Below, one piece after another: positions 25,001 to 35,600 of a DNA stretch of 64,000 bases. Origin of the DNA: Dryobates pubescens (taxonomy: Eukaryota; Chordata; Aves; Piciformes; Picidae); assembly GCF_014839835.1 (NCBI RefSeq), contig NC_071634.1:8394453-8458452 (forward strand). Direction: 5' to 3'. The position numbers were made by a program, and so were the translations under genes. The notes beneath the pieces are model-generated. The model had not been told where the DNA came from and made no database searches. It saw only the letters and a list, made by a program, of their open reading frames with translations. Within the stretch, counting starts at the first letter, position 1. Every line of letters starts with the position of its first letter.

Positions 25001-26160
25001 GAAGAAGAGGATGGAAAAGAAGAAGAGAATTCAGCATTAAAGTCCTGCAGAGACAACTACACAGAGATGTGGCTGAAAGCTAGTAATGGAATTCCAGGAG
25101 AATAAAATGCAGTGACTAAATCAGGTCTTGGATTAAATATTTTGGTAGTCATGCTAAAACACAGCTGTGATACAAGGTGAGCATGACTAAGAACTAGAGC
25201 TTGGTTTGTGTGCAATTATTTGCCTTTTATTTCCTTTTTTCACCCCCCTTCCAGGGGATATTTGAAGTTTCTAAAGAGTGGCTACTTCCAACTTGCTGTC
25301 AGCAAACCACCCTGGAGAACATCGACTCCATCCCCTGGTATCTTTAAACTTTTACCTCCTTTTGGAGCTGAGCAAGTTTAACTAGAGACTTGCTCAAAAT
25401 GACAGAAGCTAAGCTGGAGCTGAGATGCACATGCAAGGGCTCCCAGCTCGATGATGTGCCCAAGCCAGCTGGTTAGATTGATTAACTTTTAGCTTTGCAG
25501 AGTAAGAGGATTTCACAAACCCACATCTGCTTTACAAACACCCTGCTTGTGTAAACTGCCCCCCCACCCCCAGCTGTAGCAGTTACAACAAGGTTGAACT
25601 TGACCTATTGTTCCAACCAAACACTAACATAAACAAACTGTTATGAGCTAGCAGAAGTAAACAGACATTTCCTCCTAACATCCAGCCTGGCAGGGGGGTC
25701 AGCTAGAGAGTGGCAAGCCTGGGAAAGGCACTCTTGAGAAGCAGACGTTAAAGACCTACAAGCATAGAGCTTCAAAACAAGCTCCCATGAAAACTCTAGC
25801 CTGCACTTGTTTGGCTTTTTATCTCAATAGCTGATCCTTTGCCTGCCTGCTGGTTTATAGGCAGTGTTTTCACCTCCACTGCTGACACCTCACACATCCA
25901 TCGCCGCTCCCTCGCTAACCAGGCGATGCAACGCTCCCCTGGAGACGAGGTCTGTGTGGCTGCTGCGGGGTAGGAGGAGGAGAGCAAGCCAGCAGTGGTG
26001 CACCAGGAGGGCACGAGTGCCAGGGCAGGTACGTACTTTCTGCAGGGATGACAGTGCCAGAGTCCTGGGCAGCCCCCACAAGCCGGACGCTGAGCAGGCC
26101 GAGCAGCCAGATGAAGGGGATGGCCGCACGCATGGTGCTGCGGGCGGGCGGCCACGCCAT
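16028..26160 (-). CDS. NICOL1: NICOL1/C4orf48 copy A, secreted small protein (3 coding exons)
   Basis: C4orf48 (NICOL1) is a small secreted protein, reported as a NELL2-interacting cofactor in lumicrine signalling and expressed in brain and reproductive tract. Exons on the - strand are 26160-26037, 21206-21118 and 16093-16028, joined in phases 1 and 0 to give 92 residues. Residues 1-30 form a signal peptide (hydrophobic FIWLLGLL; probable cleavage near LVGA). The conserved core [19 protein letters not shown] starts at residue 43 and is followed by [10 protein letters not shown], then [20 protein letters not shown] and a final His. Cysteines 45/48 (CxxC) and 85/87 (CxC) are retained, and length matches the human protein of about 90-95 residues. 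The start [10 protein letters not shown] resembles human MAPPPACRSPM, so the upstream ATG is chosen; a second in-frame ATG lies at 26133. Splice sites are canonical and nothing looks broken. The Pro-rich start and terminal His make this the likelier direct counterpart of mammalian NICOL1. Confidence 0.93.
16574..17315 (-). mobile_element. CR1 LINE fragment, ~740 bp, lying in NICOL1 copy A intron
   Basis: From TTCATAGAATGGTTTGGGTC through the RT region (GATGCAGTGCTGCAGATGGG). Coding sense is the same strand as NICOL1. Confidence 0.93.
17316..17526. other. Non-CR1 segment between two parts of a CR1
   Basis: About 210 bases of sequence without CR1 similarity separate consecutive parts of one CR1 reading order. 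It is either an insertion or a remnant between two copies; no ends or duplications were recognised. Confidence 0.4.
17527..17730 (-). mobile_element. CR1 LINE RT fragment
   Basis: The - strand carries the CR1 RT block equivalent to SKFADDTK (complement of CTTGGTGTCATCTGCAAACT) and upstream ...LFNI. Probably continues the copy at 16574-17315. Confidence 0.88.
17731..21117. other. NICOL1 copy A intron 3, unique part
   Basis: Inside the 5024-base intron between exons 4 and 3. Short ORFs on both strands have no domain I recognise. Confidence 0.6.
21118..21206 (-). CDS. NICOL1: NICOL1 copy A exon 3 (conserved core)
   Basis: The 89-base exon encodes [19 protein letters not shown] plus [10 protein letters not shown], with acceptor TTTTGCAG and donor GTATGT. 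Third positions favour G and C, and CpG is kept (GCG, CGC), unlike the AT-rich third positions of copy B. Confidence 0.95.
21386..21497 (+). mobile_element. CR1 3' terminus
   Basis: TTCAAGACTAGGCTGGGCAA to TAGAATTCTACAATCC, 180 bases beyond NICOL1 copy A exon 3. Confidence 0.85.
21498..26036. other. NICOL1 copy A intron 2, unique part
   Basis: Inside the 4830-base intron. Holds a degenerate CR1 at 24281, T-runs near 23719 and a 228-codon + strand ORF (21550-22233) judged fortuitous. Confidence 0.6.
24281..24375 (-). mobile_element. Degenerate CR1 fragment
   Basis: TTGGTTGGAAAAGCCCTTTC and CCCTCAGCACCACATCTCTG blocks only. Confidence 0.5.
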
Positions 26161-26192
26161 GGCTCTCAGCAGCAGCTCAGGCTCTTCCCTGC
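26037..26192 (-). CDS. NICOL1: NICOL1 copy A exon 2 (signal-peptide exon)
   Basis: Coding runs from ATG at 26160 to 26037 (41 codons plus one base). The acceptor reads TTCTTGCAG before 26192 and the donor is GTACGT after 26037. The codon split over the junction gives Ser42. Confidence 0.9.
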
Positions 26193-26363
26193 CTGCAAGA
26201 AGGAGAAGCAGTCACCACCAGCCCTTGGCTCCCCACGGTGAAGTGGGTTGAGATGTGCTAAGCACAGCCCCATATGCCCATGCAACCCCCCCAGGCACGC
26301 AGTGCTGCTGCCACCACGCACCCCGGGCTCTCTGGGGTGCCCCAGGCGCAGTTTGCCGAGTAC

Positions 26364-26450
26364 CTTTGCTTTCTCCTTGCGTGTGTGCCAGAGCCTCGGA
26401 GAAGCTGGAGCAAGCAGGAGAGCTCCAGCAGTCACTCTGAGCATGCGTCC
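26364..26450 (-). other. NICOL1: NICOL1 copy A non-coding first exon (inferred)
   Basis: A donor AAAG|GTACTC at 26364/26363 pairs with the acceptor at 26193 over a 171-base intron. The 5' end is not visible, so the upper coordinate is a guess. Support comes from copy B, which has a donor of the same type (CAG|GTACTG) at the same place relative to the shared promoter blocks. Confidence 0.55.
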
Positions 26451-26562
26451 CCTCTGCATCCCCCCACCCCCACCCCCCTTCCCTGATGAGGGTCATTGCC
26501 ATGGAGATTTGCTATAGCAACACTGAAAAATTGGAGCTGCCAAGTGGAGGAGCAGATTTAAA
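26436..26562 (-). promoter_or_regulatory. NICOL1: NICOL1 copy A promoter with paired X-box-like motifs
   Basis: Reading the - strand: TTTAAA (26562-26557), then GTTGCTATAGCAA (26521-26509), then CCATGGCAATGACC (26504-26491), a C-rich tract (complement of 26460-26480), then CGCATGCTCAGA (26447-26436). The first two resemble the RFX X-box palindrome GTTGCCATGGCAAC. The same blocks in the same order precede copy B, which is the main evidence for function. Whether TTTAAA acts as a TATA box is uncertain. Confidence 0.65.
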
Positions 26563-27490
26563 GGGGCCACAATGTGGTGGATGGTCACCTCCTCCACCTC
26601 TGCTCCTCGAGGGCTGTGTCCTCTCCTTGGTGAACACTGGCTGCTGACACCCACAGAAGAGGGTCTTAGGCAATTTTTGTGTCTGTTGCTTTTGCTCCCA
26701 ATGGGACTGGGCTGAAATATGCAACCCCCAGCCCTTGCCCTTAAGCTGTAAGTCAGACAGAGTGACATTGTTTTCCAGGAGGTGTCAAATGAAATGAAAA
26801 CTCACAAGTACACTTGGATAGCTAAAGATGCAGGGCCTGCTAATGGCACCCTGCACTCTGGGGAAGACTCCACCATGGGCATTTTTTAACCACGCTGAGA
26901 ACAAAGCCTTGTGGACAACAGGCCCCACTTGCACACAAACCAGCTGGGATCCCACACAGCATCACACTGGGTAACCAAGTTAACAGCCCAGCCAAAACAT
27001 ACCCACCACAAAAGCCTAAGGATGCTCACTTCAGGCTCAGCTCTTGCTCCAGGGTTTTGCTGACAGGCTGTGTCCTGACATGGCTCAAGCATGAGTCCTC
27101 CTGGATGGGGGATCTCTGCAAGGAGCTGGCTGAGATCAAGCCTTCAGAAAGTGGAGGTGACACCTTGGAAAAGAGAGGGACACTCTCTCAAAACCTGTTT
27201 GCCCCAGAGCGTGGGCAGAGAGCCATCTTGACACGTACCTGTTCAACTCATGGCTTTGTCCTTCTGTCACAGGAGGACACTCTGCCTCCTCTCAGCAGGG
27301 AGCAGGCTCCAGCCTTCCTGCTCTGTACAGAACAAGTAACCTGCCAGGCTGTGGAGGCATCAGCCTGATGGGCTGAGACATCATTTATCCCAGGCTTTCC
27401 TCAGCCCTGGGGCTGTCACCAGCAGCATACTCTCCTTCTGTTTCACTTGTTCCTGTGGTGTCTTCAGAATCACCTCTTATGTGCCTCATT
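26563..27490. other. Between the NICOL1 copies: upstream flank of copy A
   Basis: Unique sequence; no further shared block with the copy B upstream flank was seen beyond TTTAAA. Confidence 0.5.
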
Positions 27491-27605
27491 TCATAGAATC
27501 CTAGAATGATTTGAGTCAGAAGGGGCCTTCAATATCATCTAGTTCCAACCCCCCAGCCACAGGCAGGGACACTGTCCACTAGACCAGGTTGCTCAAGCAT
27601 TTCAA
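27491..27605 (-). mobile_element. CR1 LINE 3' fragment
   Basis: Terminus TTCATAGAATCCTAGAATG to AGACCAGGTTGCTCAAGC. Confidence 0.88.
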
Positions 27606-27852
27606 TGCTTGTGCTTTTGGACCAGGTTAGTTTAAAAGTCATTTTCTAAAACTCCAGGCTCTTGACTATTTTCTGCCCAAGTGGAATTATCTTGTGCATG
27701 CAAGAAAGGACTTTGCAGGGGGACAGCCCAGAGCTGTGGAAGCAGTTCCTACAAGAGTGACATGCTGAGCAAACCTTTAGCCCAAAGTGCTACTGAAACT
27801 CAATTTCCCTTGTGTGGAAAGTCCAAATGAAGGTCTCAGTGAATGAGGTCTT

Positions 27853-27990
27853 CATAGAATCATAGCATTGCCTGAATGGAAAAGATGTTAAGACCATTGA
27901 GTCCAACCATAAGGTGAGTCAGGGCAAACATCCACCAAAATGGCACTGCTGACTCTGAGGAGCTGAGACTCCCAATCCCAGCTCTGAAGT
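27853..27990 (-). mobile_element. CR1 LINE 3' fragment
   Basis: TTCATAGAATCATAGCATTG, then AAGATGTTAAGACCATTGAG, a diverged subfamily. Confidence 0.75.
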
Positions 27991-28011
27991 CAGATGCATG
28001 AAGTGAGATAG

Positions 28012-28472
28012 AACAGAACAGAACAGAATAGAATAGAATAGACCAGATTGAAAAATACCTTTGAGATCATCAAGTCCAACCTATCATCCAACACCATCTA
28101 ATCAACTAAACCATGGCACCAAGCACCCCATCCAGTCTCTTCCTAAACACCTCCAGTGGTGGTGACTCCACCACCTCCCTGGGCAGCACATTCCAATGGC
28201 CAATCTCGCTTTCTATGAAGAACTTCTTCCTAACATCCAGCCTAAACCTCCCCTGGCACAGCTTGAGACTGTGTCCTCTTGTTCTGGTGCTGGCTGTCTG
28301 GGAGAAGAGACCAACCCCCACGTGGCTACAACCTCACTTCAGCAACAATTGCTGTAGACAGCAAGAAGGTCTCCCCTGAGCCTCCTCTTCTCCAGGCTAA
28401 GCAACCCCAGCTCCCTCAGCCTCTCCTCATAGGGCTTGCGCTCCAAACCCCTCCCCAGCTTTGTTGCCCCAA
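28012..28472 (-). mobile_element. CR1 LINE 3' fragment with pentamer tail
   Basis: (GAACA/GAATA)n at 28012-28040 then ACCAGATTGAAAAATACC. Over the 28082-28330 stretch it differs from the 44.4 kb copy at only about 4% of sites by eye, so the subfamily is young. Confidence 0.95.
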
Positions 28473-28825
28473 GTTAACATTGATTAAGATGTCCCAAGTT
28501 CACATTGTTTGTCTCTTTGCAGGCCTCAGATGCCTGTTAAAGGAGCAGCTCCATAATAGTTGGGATATATGGACCAACAACTGAGTGTACACTCCTCTGG
28601 GGCTGGTCACACTGTCTAGCCCTGATCTGCAGTTTTAAATAACACCAAATGGAAATTCTGGCACAGAATCCAAACCTTGCACTTCCATTCCTCCTGGCAT
28701 ATGTTTCTTGTGCTCACCCTCATTATGGTCCTCCAGCTATGTCATACTTCTCACACACAACCTTCAAGAAGAGGACAGAAAGGAGATTACAAAGGCAGCA
28801 ACCTCTGATAAGGTGTCCTCCTTGT

Positions 28826-28885
28826 GCTGGTGGACACAGGACTCCAGGTGGGGTCTCATGAGAGCAGAGTAGAGGGGGGAAATCA
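28826..28885 (-). mobile_element. CR1 RT fragment (short)
   Basis: ACACAGGACTCCAGGTGGGG and AGAGCAGAGTAGAGGGG are from the CR1 RT thumb region; no terminus. Confidence 0.65.
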
Positions 28886-29366
28886 TCTCAGCAACTACTG
28901 GGAGAGCTCAGGGGAGCCATGGAAGGGGTAAATGCAGTGACTGTCTTTAAAGGAGGAAGATAAACTGGAAAATGCCACACAAACCATTTTAATGTCAATC
29001 TCTGAGAAGCTTTGGAAGCAATGACCCCACCCAGCAGTTTGTGAGCATTGGGAAAACAAGACCTGGAGTTGCAAATAAGAGGTGTTTGTCAAGAGTCAAG
29101 TCAGACCAGTTTAGTTTCCTTCTGTGACAAGGTAATAGGCCTTGCAAGTAGGGAAAGTCAAATGTAATCAATTCCAGGAAGATTTCTGATGCTGTGTCAG
29201 AAGCAAACTAAGGAAACTGCTCTGAGGCCAGCAACACTGCTGAGAGTTAGCAATGGGTCACTGTCACCATGCAAAGATGTATCACACCAGGTCTGCAGAG
29301 ACTTACTCAGTTCATGGGTTCTTCCACATTTCATAGGTCAGCTGGATAATGAATAGACAGAAGAGT

Positions 29367-29626
29367 GATTCCTTGGTTGTTCCAAGGGGTGACAGACACA
29401 AACTTGAACATCAGAACTTCCATCTAAACATGAAGAGGAATTTATTTAGTCTAAGGCTACTGGAGCAGGCTGCCCAGAGAGCTGGTGGAGTCTCCATCTC
29501 TGGAGACATTCCAAACCTGTCTGGATGTGTTCCTGTGTGACCTTCTCTAGGTGAACCTGCCTTGGCAGGGGGGTTGGACTGGATGATCTGCAGAGGTCCT
29601 TTCCAACCCCTACCATTCTGTGATTA
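29367..29626 (+). mobile_element. CR1 LINE 3' fragment (older subfamily)
   Basis: CAAACTTGAACATCAGAACT to ACCATTCTGTGATT, with the GGATGTGTTCCTGTGTGACC block shared with copies at 36.3, 37.4 and 51.4 kb. Confidence 0.9.
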
Positions 29627-30045
29627 AGATGAAGATCAGCCTGGAGATTGTGAGTGATGCCAGGGAAGAGGACTAGAATTCTAAATCACACAGGTTGGGA
29701 AAAAAAAACAGAAAAAAAGGGTCTAAACCCAGAATGAAATGTTAGGATAAGAACAAAGTGCTCCACTTCATCAGGAATAATCAACAGCTTGTATTTAGAA
29801 CAAGGAACAGCAAGTGGCACTTCTAGGGTGGAGCTAGGGAGTCACGAGCAGAAATCAGTCCCCAGTGTTCTCTCCTTGCCAAAAGAAATGCAATCATCCT
29901 GGGATTTAAACAGTGCAAGACCTTAGAGTGCCTTCAGCAGAAGGTCTGAGCTGTAGGACTGCATCTGGTTTGGTCACTGCAATAGTAGGAACTGGCTGAG
30001 GCATCAACAGCAGCAGAAATAACCAGAGATTTAAATTGCATCAGG

Positions 30046-30322
30046 GAGGTGCCACCAAAGCTCCTGATAATAGGAGAGGAAATGGCCTCAAGTTGCACCA
30101 GGACAGGTTTAGGTTGGGTATCAGAAGCAACTGCTTCTCTGAAAGGGTTCCCAAAGACTGGAACAGGCTGCCCAGGGAGGTGACTGTATCACCATCCCTG
30201 GAGGTGTTTCAGGGAGGCAGAGATGTGGTGCTGAGGGCCATGGTTTAGCACCAGCTTTGGTAGGGTTAGAGAATAGTTGGACTTAAAGGTCTTTTCCAAT
30301 CAAAAGGATTCTAAGACTGTAC
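30046..30322 (+). mobile_element. CR1 LINE 3' fragment
   Basis: GGAGGTGCCACCAAAGCTCC to CAAAAGGATTCTAAGACTG; same subfamily as 13391-13914. Confidence 0.9.
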
Positions 30323-30704
30323 ACTTAAGGCTGTAGGCATAAATTAGACATGATTTGGGAATAGCATGGGGATAGATAGCCCTTCATGAAGACCAGGGTG
30401 ATTTCTTAGGGATACCTTTCCCTTCCTGGTTTTCATGACTGCCTGATCACAATACTCATTCTGCTTCCCAAGCAGTCCCTTCCCAGCTCTCTGTTGTAAT
30501 TCCAGCATAAACACAGACACCCCTGGGAGAAATGCATTGCCCTTGTGCAGCATCTGAAGCTCAGACTGTTCCTCCTTTCCCAGCTATCAGGGCAAAGGCA
30601 ATGCTTTTCTGCACTAAACAAGCATTACAGCCAGAGAATATTCTTGGTTTGGGATGGGTCAAGGACATTTGGGTGTAGGGCAGCTGCCAGGGCTCACAGC
30701 TTCT

Positions 30705-30938
30705 GAATCATAGAATCCTAGAATGGTTTGGGCTGGAAGGGACCTTCAAGATCATCTACTTCCAACCCCATGCCATGGGCAAGGACACCTCCACTAGCCC
30801 AGGTTGCTCAAGGCCTCATCCAGCCTGGCCTTGAATGCTTCCAGGGAAGGGGCATCAACAGCTTCCCTGGGCAACCTATTCCAGAGTCTCATCACCCTCA
30901 CTGTAAAGAATTTCTTCCTAATATCCTCTCTAAATCTA
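30705..30938 (-). mobile_element. CR1 LINE 3' fragment
   Basis: Terminus GAATCATAGAATCCTAGAAT to TTCTTCCTAATATCCTCTC. Confidence 0.92.
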
Positions 30939-31449
30939 AATAATCCCACTTGGAATAATTATTTCACAGCCTTGCAGATGAATTGAGAGGTGAGAAGCTG
31001 AGGGACTGTAGATGTTTCAGCCCATAATCAGGATAAATTATATTGACTTTCTGGCAGCCACCTCAGGCCCTGAAATGGACTGAAAATCAAAGCACCCTAT
31101 ACTTATCTTGTCCCTCATGAGATGATGGTTGCCCTTTGCTTGATGGCTCAGTGTCTTCTTTAAACACTGAGTCAGAGGTTTGGTGAGAAGAAAAGTTTCC
31201 TTCACCAAAAGACAAATTTGTTGTTGTCACTGGCTGACAAGGTTCTCAACTGAGAGCTTCCTGGGAAAGCTTTCAAGAATCCAACCACAAGCTAAACCTT
31301 GGTCAGACTCTGAAGCTTTCAGACACTGCTGCTGTCCCAACAGAGCCCCCTGTATGAAACTGAAAAGTTTCAGAGTGAAACCATGGTCATCTTTTTAAGT
31401 TGTGATCAAGAGCTGAATAGTTAGAACCTCACTAAACCTGGTACCATAC

Positions 31450-31745
31450 AATCATAGAACTGTTTGGGTTGGAAAAGCCCTCTAAGGTCACTGAGTCCAA
31501 CCATCAACCCAACACCACCCTGGGCACTAAACTATGTCCCCAAGTGTCATGCCCACAGGTTTCTTGAACACCTCCAGGGATGGTGACTCTACCACCTTCC
31601 TGGGCAGCCTGTTCCAATGCCTGACCACTCTTGCAGCAAAGACATTTTAACTTATTTCCAACCTGACCCTCCCCTGGCACAACTTCAGGCCATTTCCTCC
31701 CCTTTTATCACCTGATACCAGGGAGAAGAGACCAACCCCTTATTT
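31450..31745 (-). mobile_element. CR1 LINE 3' fragment
   Basis: CAATCATAGAACTGTTTGGG with the CCCCAAGTGTCATGCCCACA block, a different subfamily from its neighbours; fades after GAGACCAACCCCTTA. Confidence 0.9.
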
Positions 31746-32471
31746 TCTACTGCTTTTTTCTAACATACTCTCTCCCCTCCCAGGTCTGATTTAGGCTGAG
31801 AAGTTTGAGTAGGGAGAACAGACTGACCCCCAACCTCACTGCAACCTAAAGTCTGCTGGGATTTATGGGAAGGAAACTGCTGTATTTCACCAGGCTCAGT
31901 GCAGAAGCCACACCAAAGGGCAGATGTTGCCAGTATCATTTGCCTAAATGAACTCTGGTTTGCTCAAAAGCTGGTCTGGATTTGACATTAAATGTCAGCA
32001 CCACCCAACTCCTGATGCACCTCTTTAGAGCTGGGAGAACTGCAGTGTGGTTGAAGGTGGTCAGAGTGCAGACAACAGACAGGAAAGGACTTCCATCATC
32101 TTTAATAGACAGGCAAAGTCTACAGAGAGCACAGTTCCCTGTCTCAGTGTAACTGGGTGAGTTGCTACAGAGAGATGTTCACATTAGAGACAAAACCCAG
32201 CTGCAGGTATCTCCAGAGCACCGCTGGCTACATTTACCTTGGGGGTTCCACCTGGCTCTGATATCAAATTAAAGCAGGCAAATGTTTCCCCCACAAGTGA
32301 CAGCTTCACTGACCTGAGCTCTTCCTGGCAACCCACTGGGTGTGAAAAGAGGGTACTCTTAAAAAAAACCACCAAAGCACAACAGACAAATACAGAAGAC
32401 ACAGCCCCCCCCAGTTCCCTCAGGGCATCAGGGCATACATGCTTGCCACATGAACTCCATTAAGGCTGTGT
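31746..32471. other. Downstream flank of NICOL1 copy B
   Basis: Unique sequence; nothing recognised. Confidence 0.5.
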
Positions 32472-32477
32472 TTTATA
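32472..32477 (-). terminator. Variant poly(A) signal of NICOL1 copy B
   Basis: TATAAA on the - strand, 55 bases past the stop. This is the same spacing as the AATAAA of copy A, so a one-base change of a shared signal is likely. Confidence 0.5.
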
Positions 32478-32532
32478 CAGCTGCACTTGAAAAACCACTC
32501 AGCAGTGATGCTCCTCAGGTGGCCTGCAGGAT

Positions 32533-32604
32533 TCAGTTCAGCAGATTTGCAGTGACACAGTCGCAAAGGTTTCTCTTTTCCACTTGAAGAAGCAGAGTCT
32601 CTGT
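32533..32604 (-). CDS. NICOL1 copy B exon 4 (C-terminal exon)
   Basis: Acceptor CTCTTGCAG is followed by 23 codons, [20 protein letters not shown] then Leu-Leu-Asn, and TGA at 32533-32535. The tail is two residues longer than copy A and lacks its Phe-Pro. Confidence 0.9.
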   Translation of the reverse strand, partial: TETLLLQVEKRNLCDCVTANLLN

Positions 32605-35600
32605 CTGCAAGAGGGGGAGAGCAAAAGCAGCAGCAAGAGGTAAGGGTCAGCACTGTAAAGCTGATTAGGTGCCAAAGAAAATTCCATTGTACTTTTGTCC
32701 TAAGGTTTGAAATTGGTTGTACTTGGGGACTTTCACCAAAGTGGTAAAAGCAAGGTTGAAGCAGTTGAAGTGAGGTTCATCAACATAAGGAGATCATCCT
32801 CAACAGATGTATGATAGAGGACAGGGCTGTTTGACACCAATATCAGATCTCCATTGTCTACTGTGAGCTGCAGCTGTATTTGGAAACCAGTCTGATCCAA
32901 GAGAGGACTTCTTATTGCCATGGGACACACTAGCTGTGTGAAGTCCCCCCACTAAATGAATCCCCACCAGAGTAACCAGCTACACTCAAAAAGGGCTCCT
33001 GCTGGAGTGGGTCCAGAGGAGGCCACAAAAATGATCAGTGGGATGGAGAACTTTGCCTGTGGGGACAGGCTGAGAGAGTTGGGGTTGTTCAGCATGGAGA
33101 AGAGAAGGCTCCAGGGAGACTTTAAAGAAGCCTTCCAGTACCTGAATGAGGCTACAGGAGAGCTGGGAAGGGCCTTTTTACAAGGGTTTGTACATGACAA
33201 GAGGGAATGAATTGAAGCTGGAAAAGGAGAGATTTAGACTGGAGATTAGGAAGACACTCTTTCCACTGAGGGTGGTGAGACACTGGAGCAGGTTGCCCAG
33301 GGAGGTTGTGGATGCCCCCTCCCTGGAGGTGGCGGATAAGGCCTTGAGCAGCCTGGGCTAGTGGAAGATGTCCCTGCCCATGGCAGGAGGGTTGGAAGTG
33401 GATGATCTTGAAGGTCCCTTCCTACCCAAACCATCCTATGAATCATGAAGGTTAGCAGCTCTCAGCACCAGTGAAATCCATCCTTCATCCGCCTGCCTCG
33501 TGGCTTTTTGTATGAGGTGGGATTGCCACGTGTTTAAAGCTGTGCTTTAAAAGCTGTGCTATCCACTGACCCACAGCAGCTAAAAGCACATAGAGCAGAG
33601 CTGGGCTGAAGCATCCTGCTCACCACCTGCTTTCCCAGGAGAGGAAAAGCTCAGCTGGTCAGGATGTTTTCTCCCAGATGATAAATCACTAGGCACAGCC
33701 CTGTGGTTCTGTATTAAATCAGGTGTCACTTCTGATTGTTTCAGGCACACTGCAAGACTGGAAAGATCTGATCAGACTTTGCTAATCACCTAAAGGACAC
33801 TCAGTCACCAACCTCTAACCATCTCCTTGACTTTTGTAATGGGCTGAATAAGGGAGGTTGACAGAGTGCCAACAGCTTTGGAGCTAAGCCCCAGGGCTGT
33901 TTACCATCTTATAGATCTTTAATAACACTCTCAAGCCTCTGTTGGTACCTTCATAGGTGTATCCAGCTTAATGTGCTTTAACATCCCTAACAACCACTGG
34001 CAGTTCAGAAAGCAATAAGGAACAAAATGGCCAAATTGGATGGGGCTTAGAGCAACCTGGTCTAGGAGGAGGTGTTCCTGCCCATGCCAGAGGTTTGGAC
34101 CTTGATGATCTTTAAGATCCCTTCTAACCCAAACCAGACACAGTCTTATGGCCCCCATCAAGGGTATGTGCCCCATGCTAGAGTCAGTTTGCTTTGTGAG
34201 ACACCAGGTAGATCAACACAGGGCCAAATGAAGTGTGAAAACTCTTGACCTGTGCAACAAACCCCTTGTGTTTTCCCCTCTACAGAAGTGCAGGCTAAGA
34301 TCTGCAGGAGGAATTAAATGGCAATTTCCTCTCTAAGCTTTGGGGAATCCCTCCCCCTCCAAGACACTTTAGGAGTGCTTAGTCATCCCCTCAAAATCTT
34401 GCCTGCAAACAAAAGAGAGTTTTTCAAGGAAATTAGTGTCTCCAGTGGGAATATTAACAAAGGGAATTGTATTTTCAGGGGCTGAAACATTTGTCCCACT
34501 AAGCAGCAAAACAGACTGAAACAGTCAAGTGTAAAATATGTCTGTGGCTGCAAGTAATTGTCTTAAGAGTCACACTTTACATCCAGCTGGGCCACAGCTG
34601 AAGAATAAAACAAAGAATTGAAACTCTGTAGAAGTCTTTGGAATATGTAGGCAGAATTCTTAGCTGTGTTGGGCTTTCAATGGGGATCCTGCTTTGAATA
34701 GCTGTATTTGATAAATCTCCTCTTGGTGTGCCAGCTGTAGCTGCTATCATAAAGGCCACTGCCACAGCCAGGCAACAAGAGAAGATTTTAGTGGCTGAGA
34801 TATTTCTGACTCAAGATTTAGAAATCCTGGTGCAAAGTTCAAAGATTTGTAAAAGCAGGACAAGCTGTGCTAGAACCACTTCACAGCACCATCTGCACAT
34901 CTTGTCTGGGCTGCAACACAGTGCTCAGCAGATGTATTCATTATGGAGATTTCTTCATGAAGAAGTCATTTGACCTGTAATTATTGAACAGATTTTGTTT
35001 AACTGTAAATGTGCTACCCACCAAGCTGGCTCTGCTGGAATGTTTGTTTGTTTGCTGCAATATGTCACAATGCAAAGCATCTTCATTCCTGCACCTCTAT
35101 TTTCCCCTAAACATCACAGAATACTAGAATGGTTTGGGTTGGAAGGGACCTTCAAGATTATCCACTTCCAACCCCCCACCATAGGCAGGGACACCTCCTG
35201 CTAGAGCAGCTTGCTCAAGACCTCATCCAACCTGGCCTTAAACACCTCCAGGGAGGGGGCATCCATGACCTCCCTGGGCAACCTGTTCCAGTGTCTCCCC
35301 ACCCTCACAGGAAAGAATTTCTTCCTAAGCTCCAATCTAAATCTGCTCTCTTCCAGCTTCAATCCATTGCCCCTCATCCCATCACTACAAGCCCTTGTGA
35401 AAAATCCCTCCTGCAGCCCTCTTCAGGTACTGGAAGACTGTTCTAAGGTCTCCCTGGAGCCTTCTTTTCTCCAGGTTGAACAGCCCCAGTTCTCTCAGCC
35501 TGACCCCGTATGGAAGGTGCTCACAGGCCTTGCTTGGAGCTACCTCAAACCATTTCTCTAAGAAGTCAGATCACAGGCTTTGAACTGTGAACAACCTTGA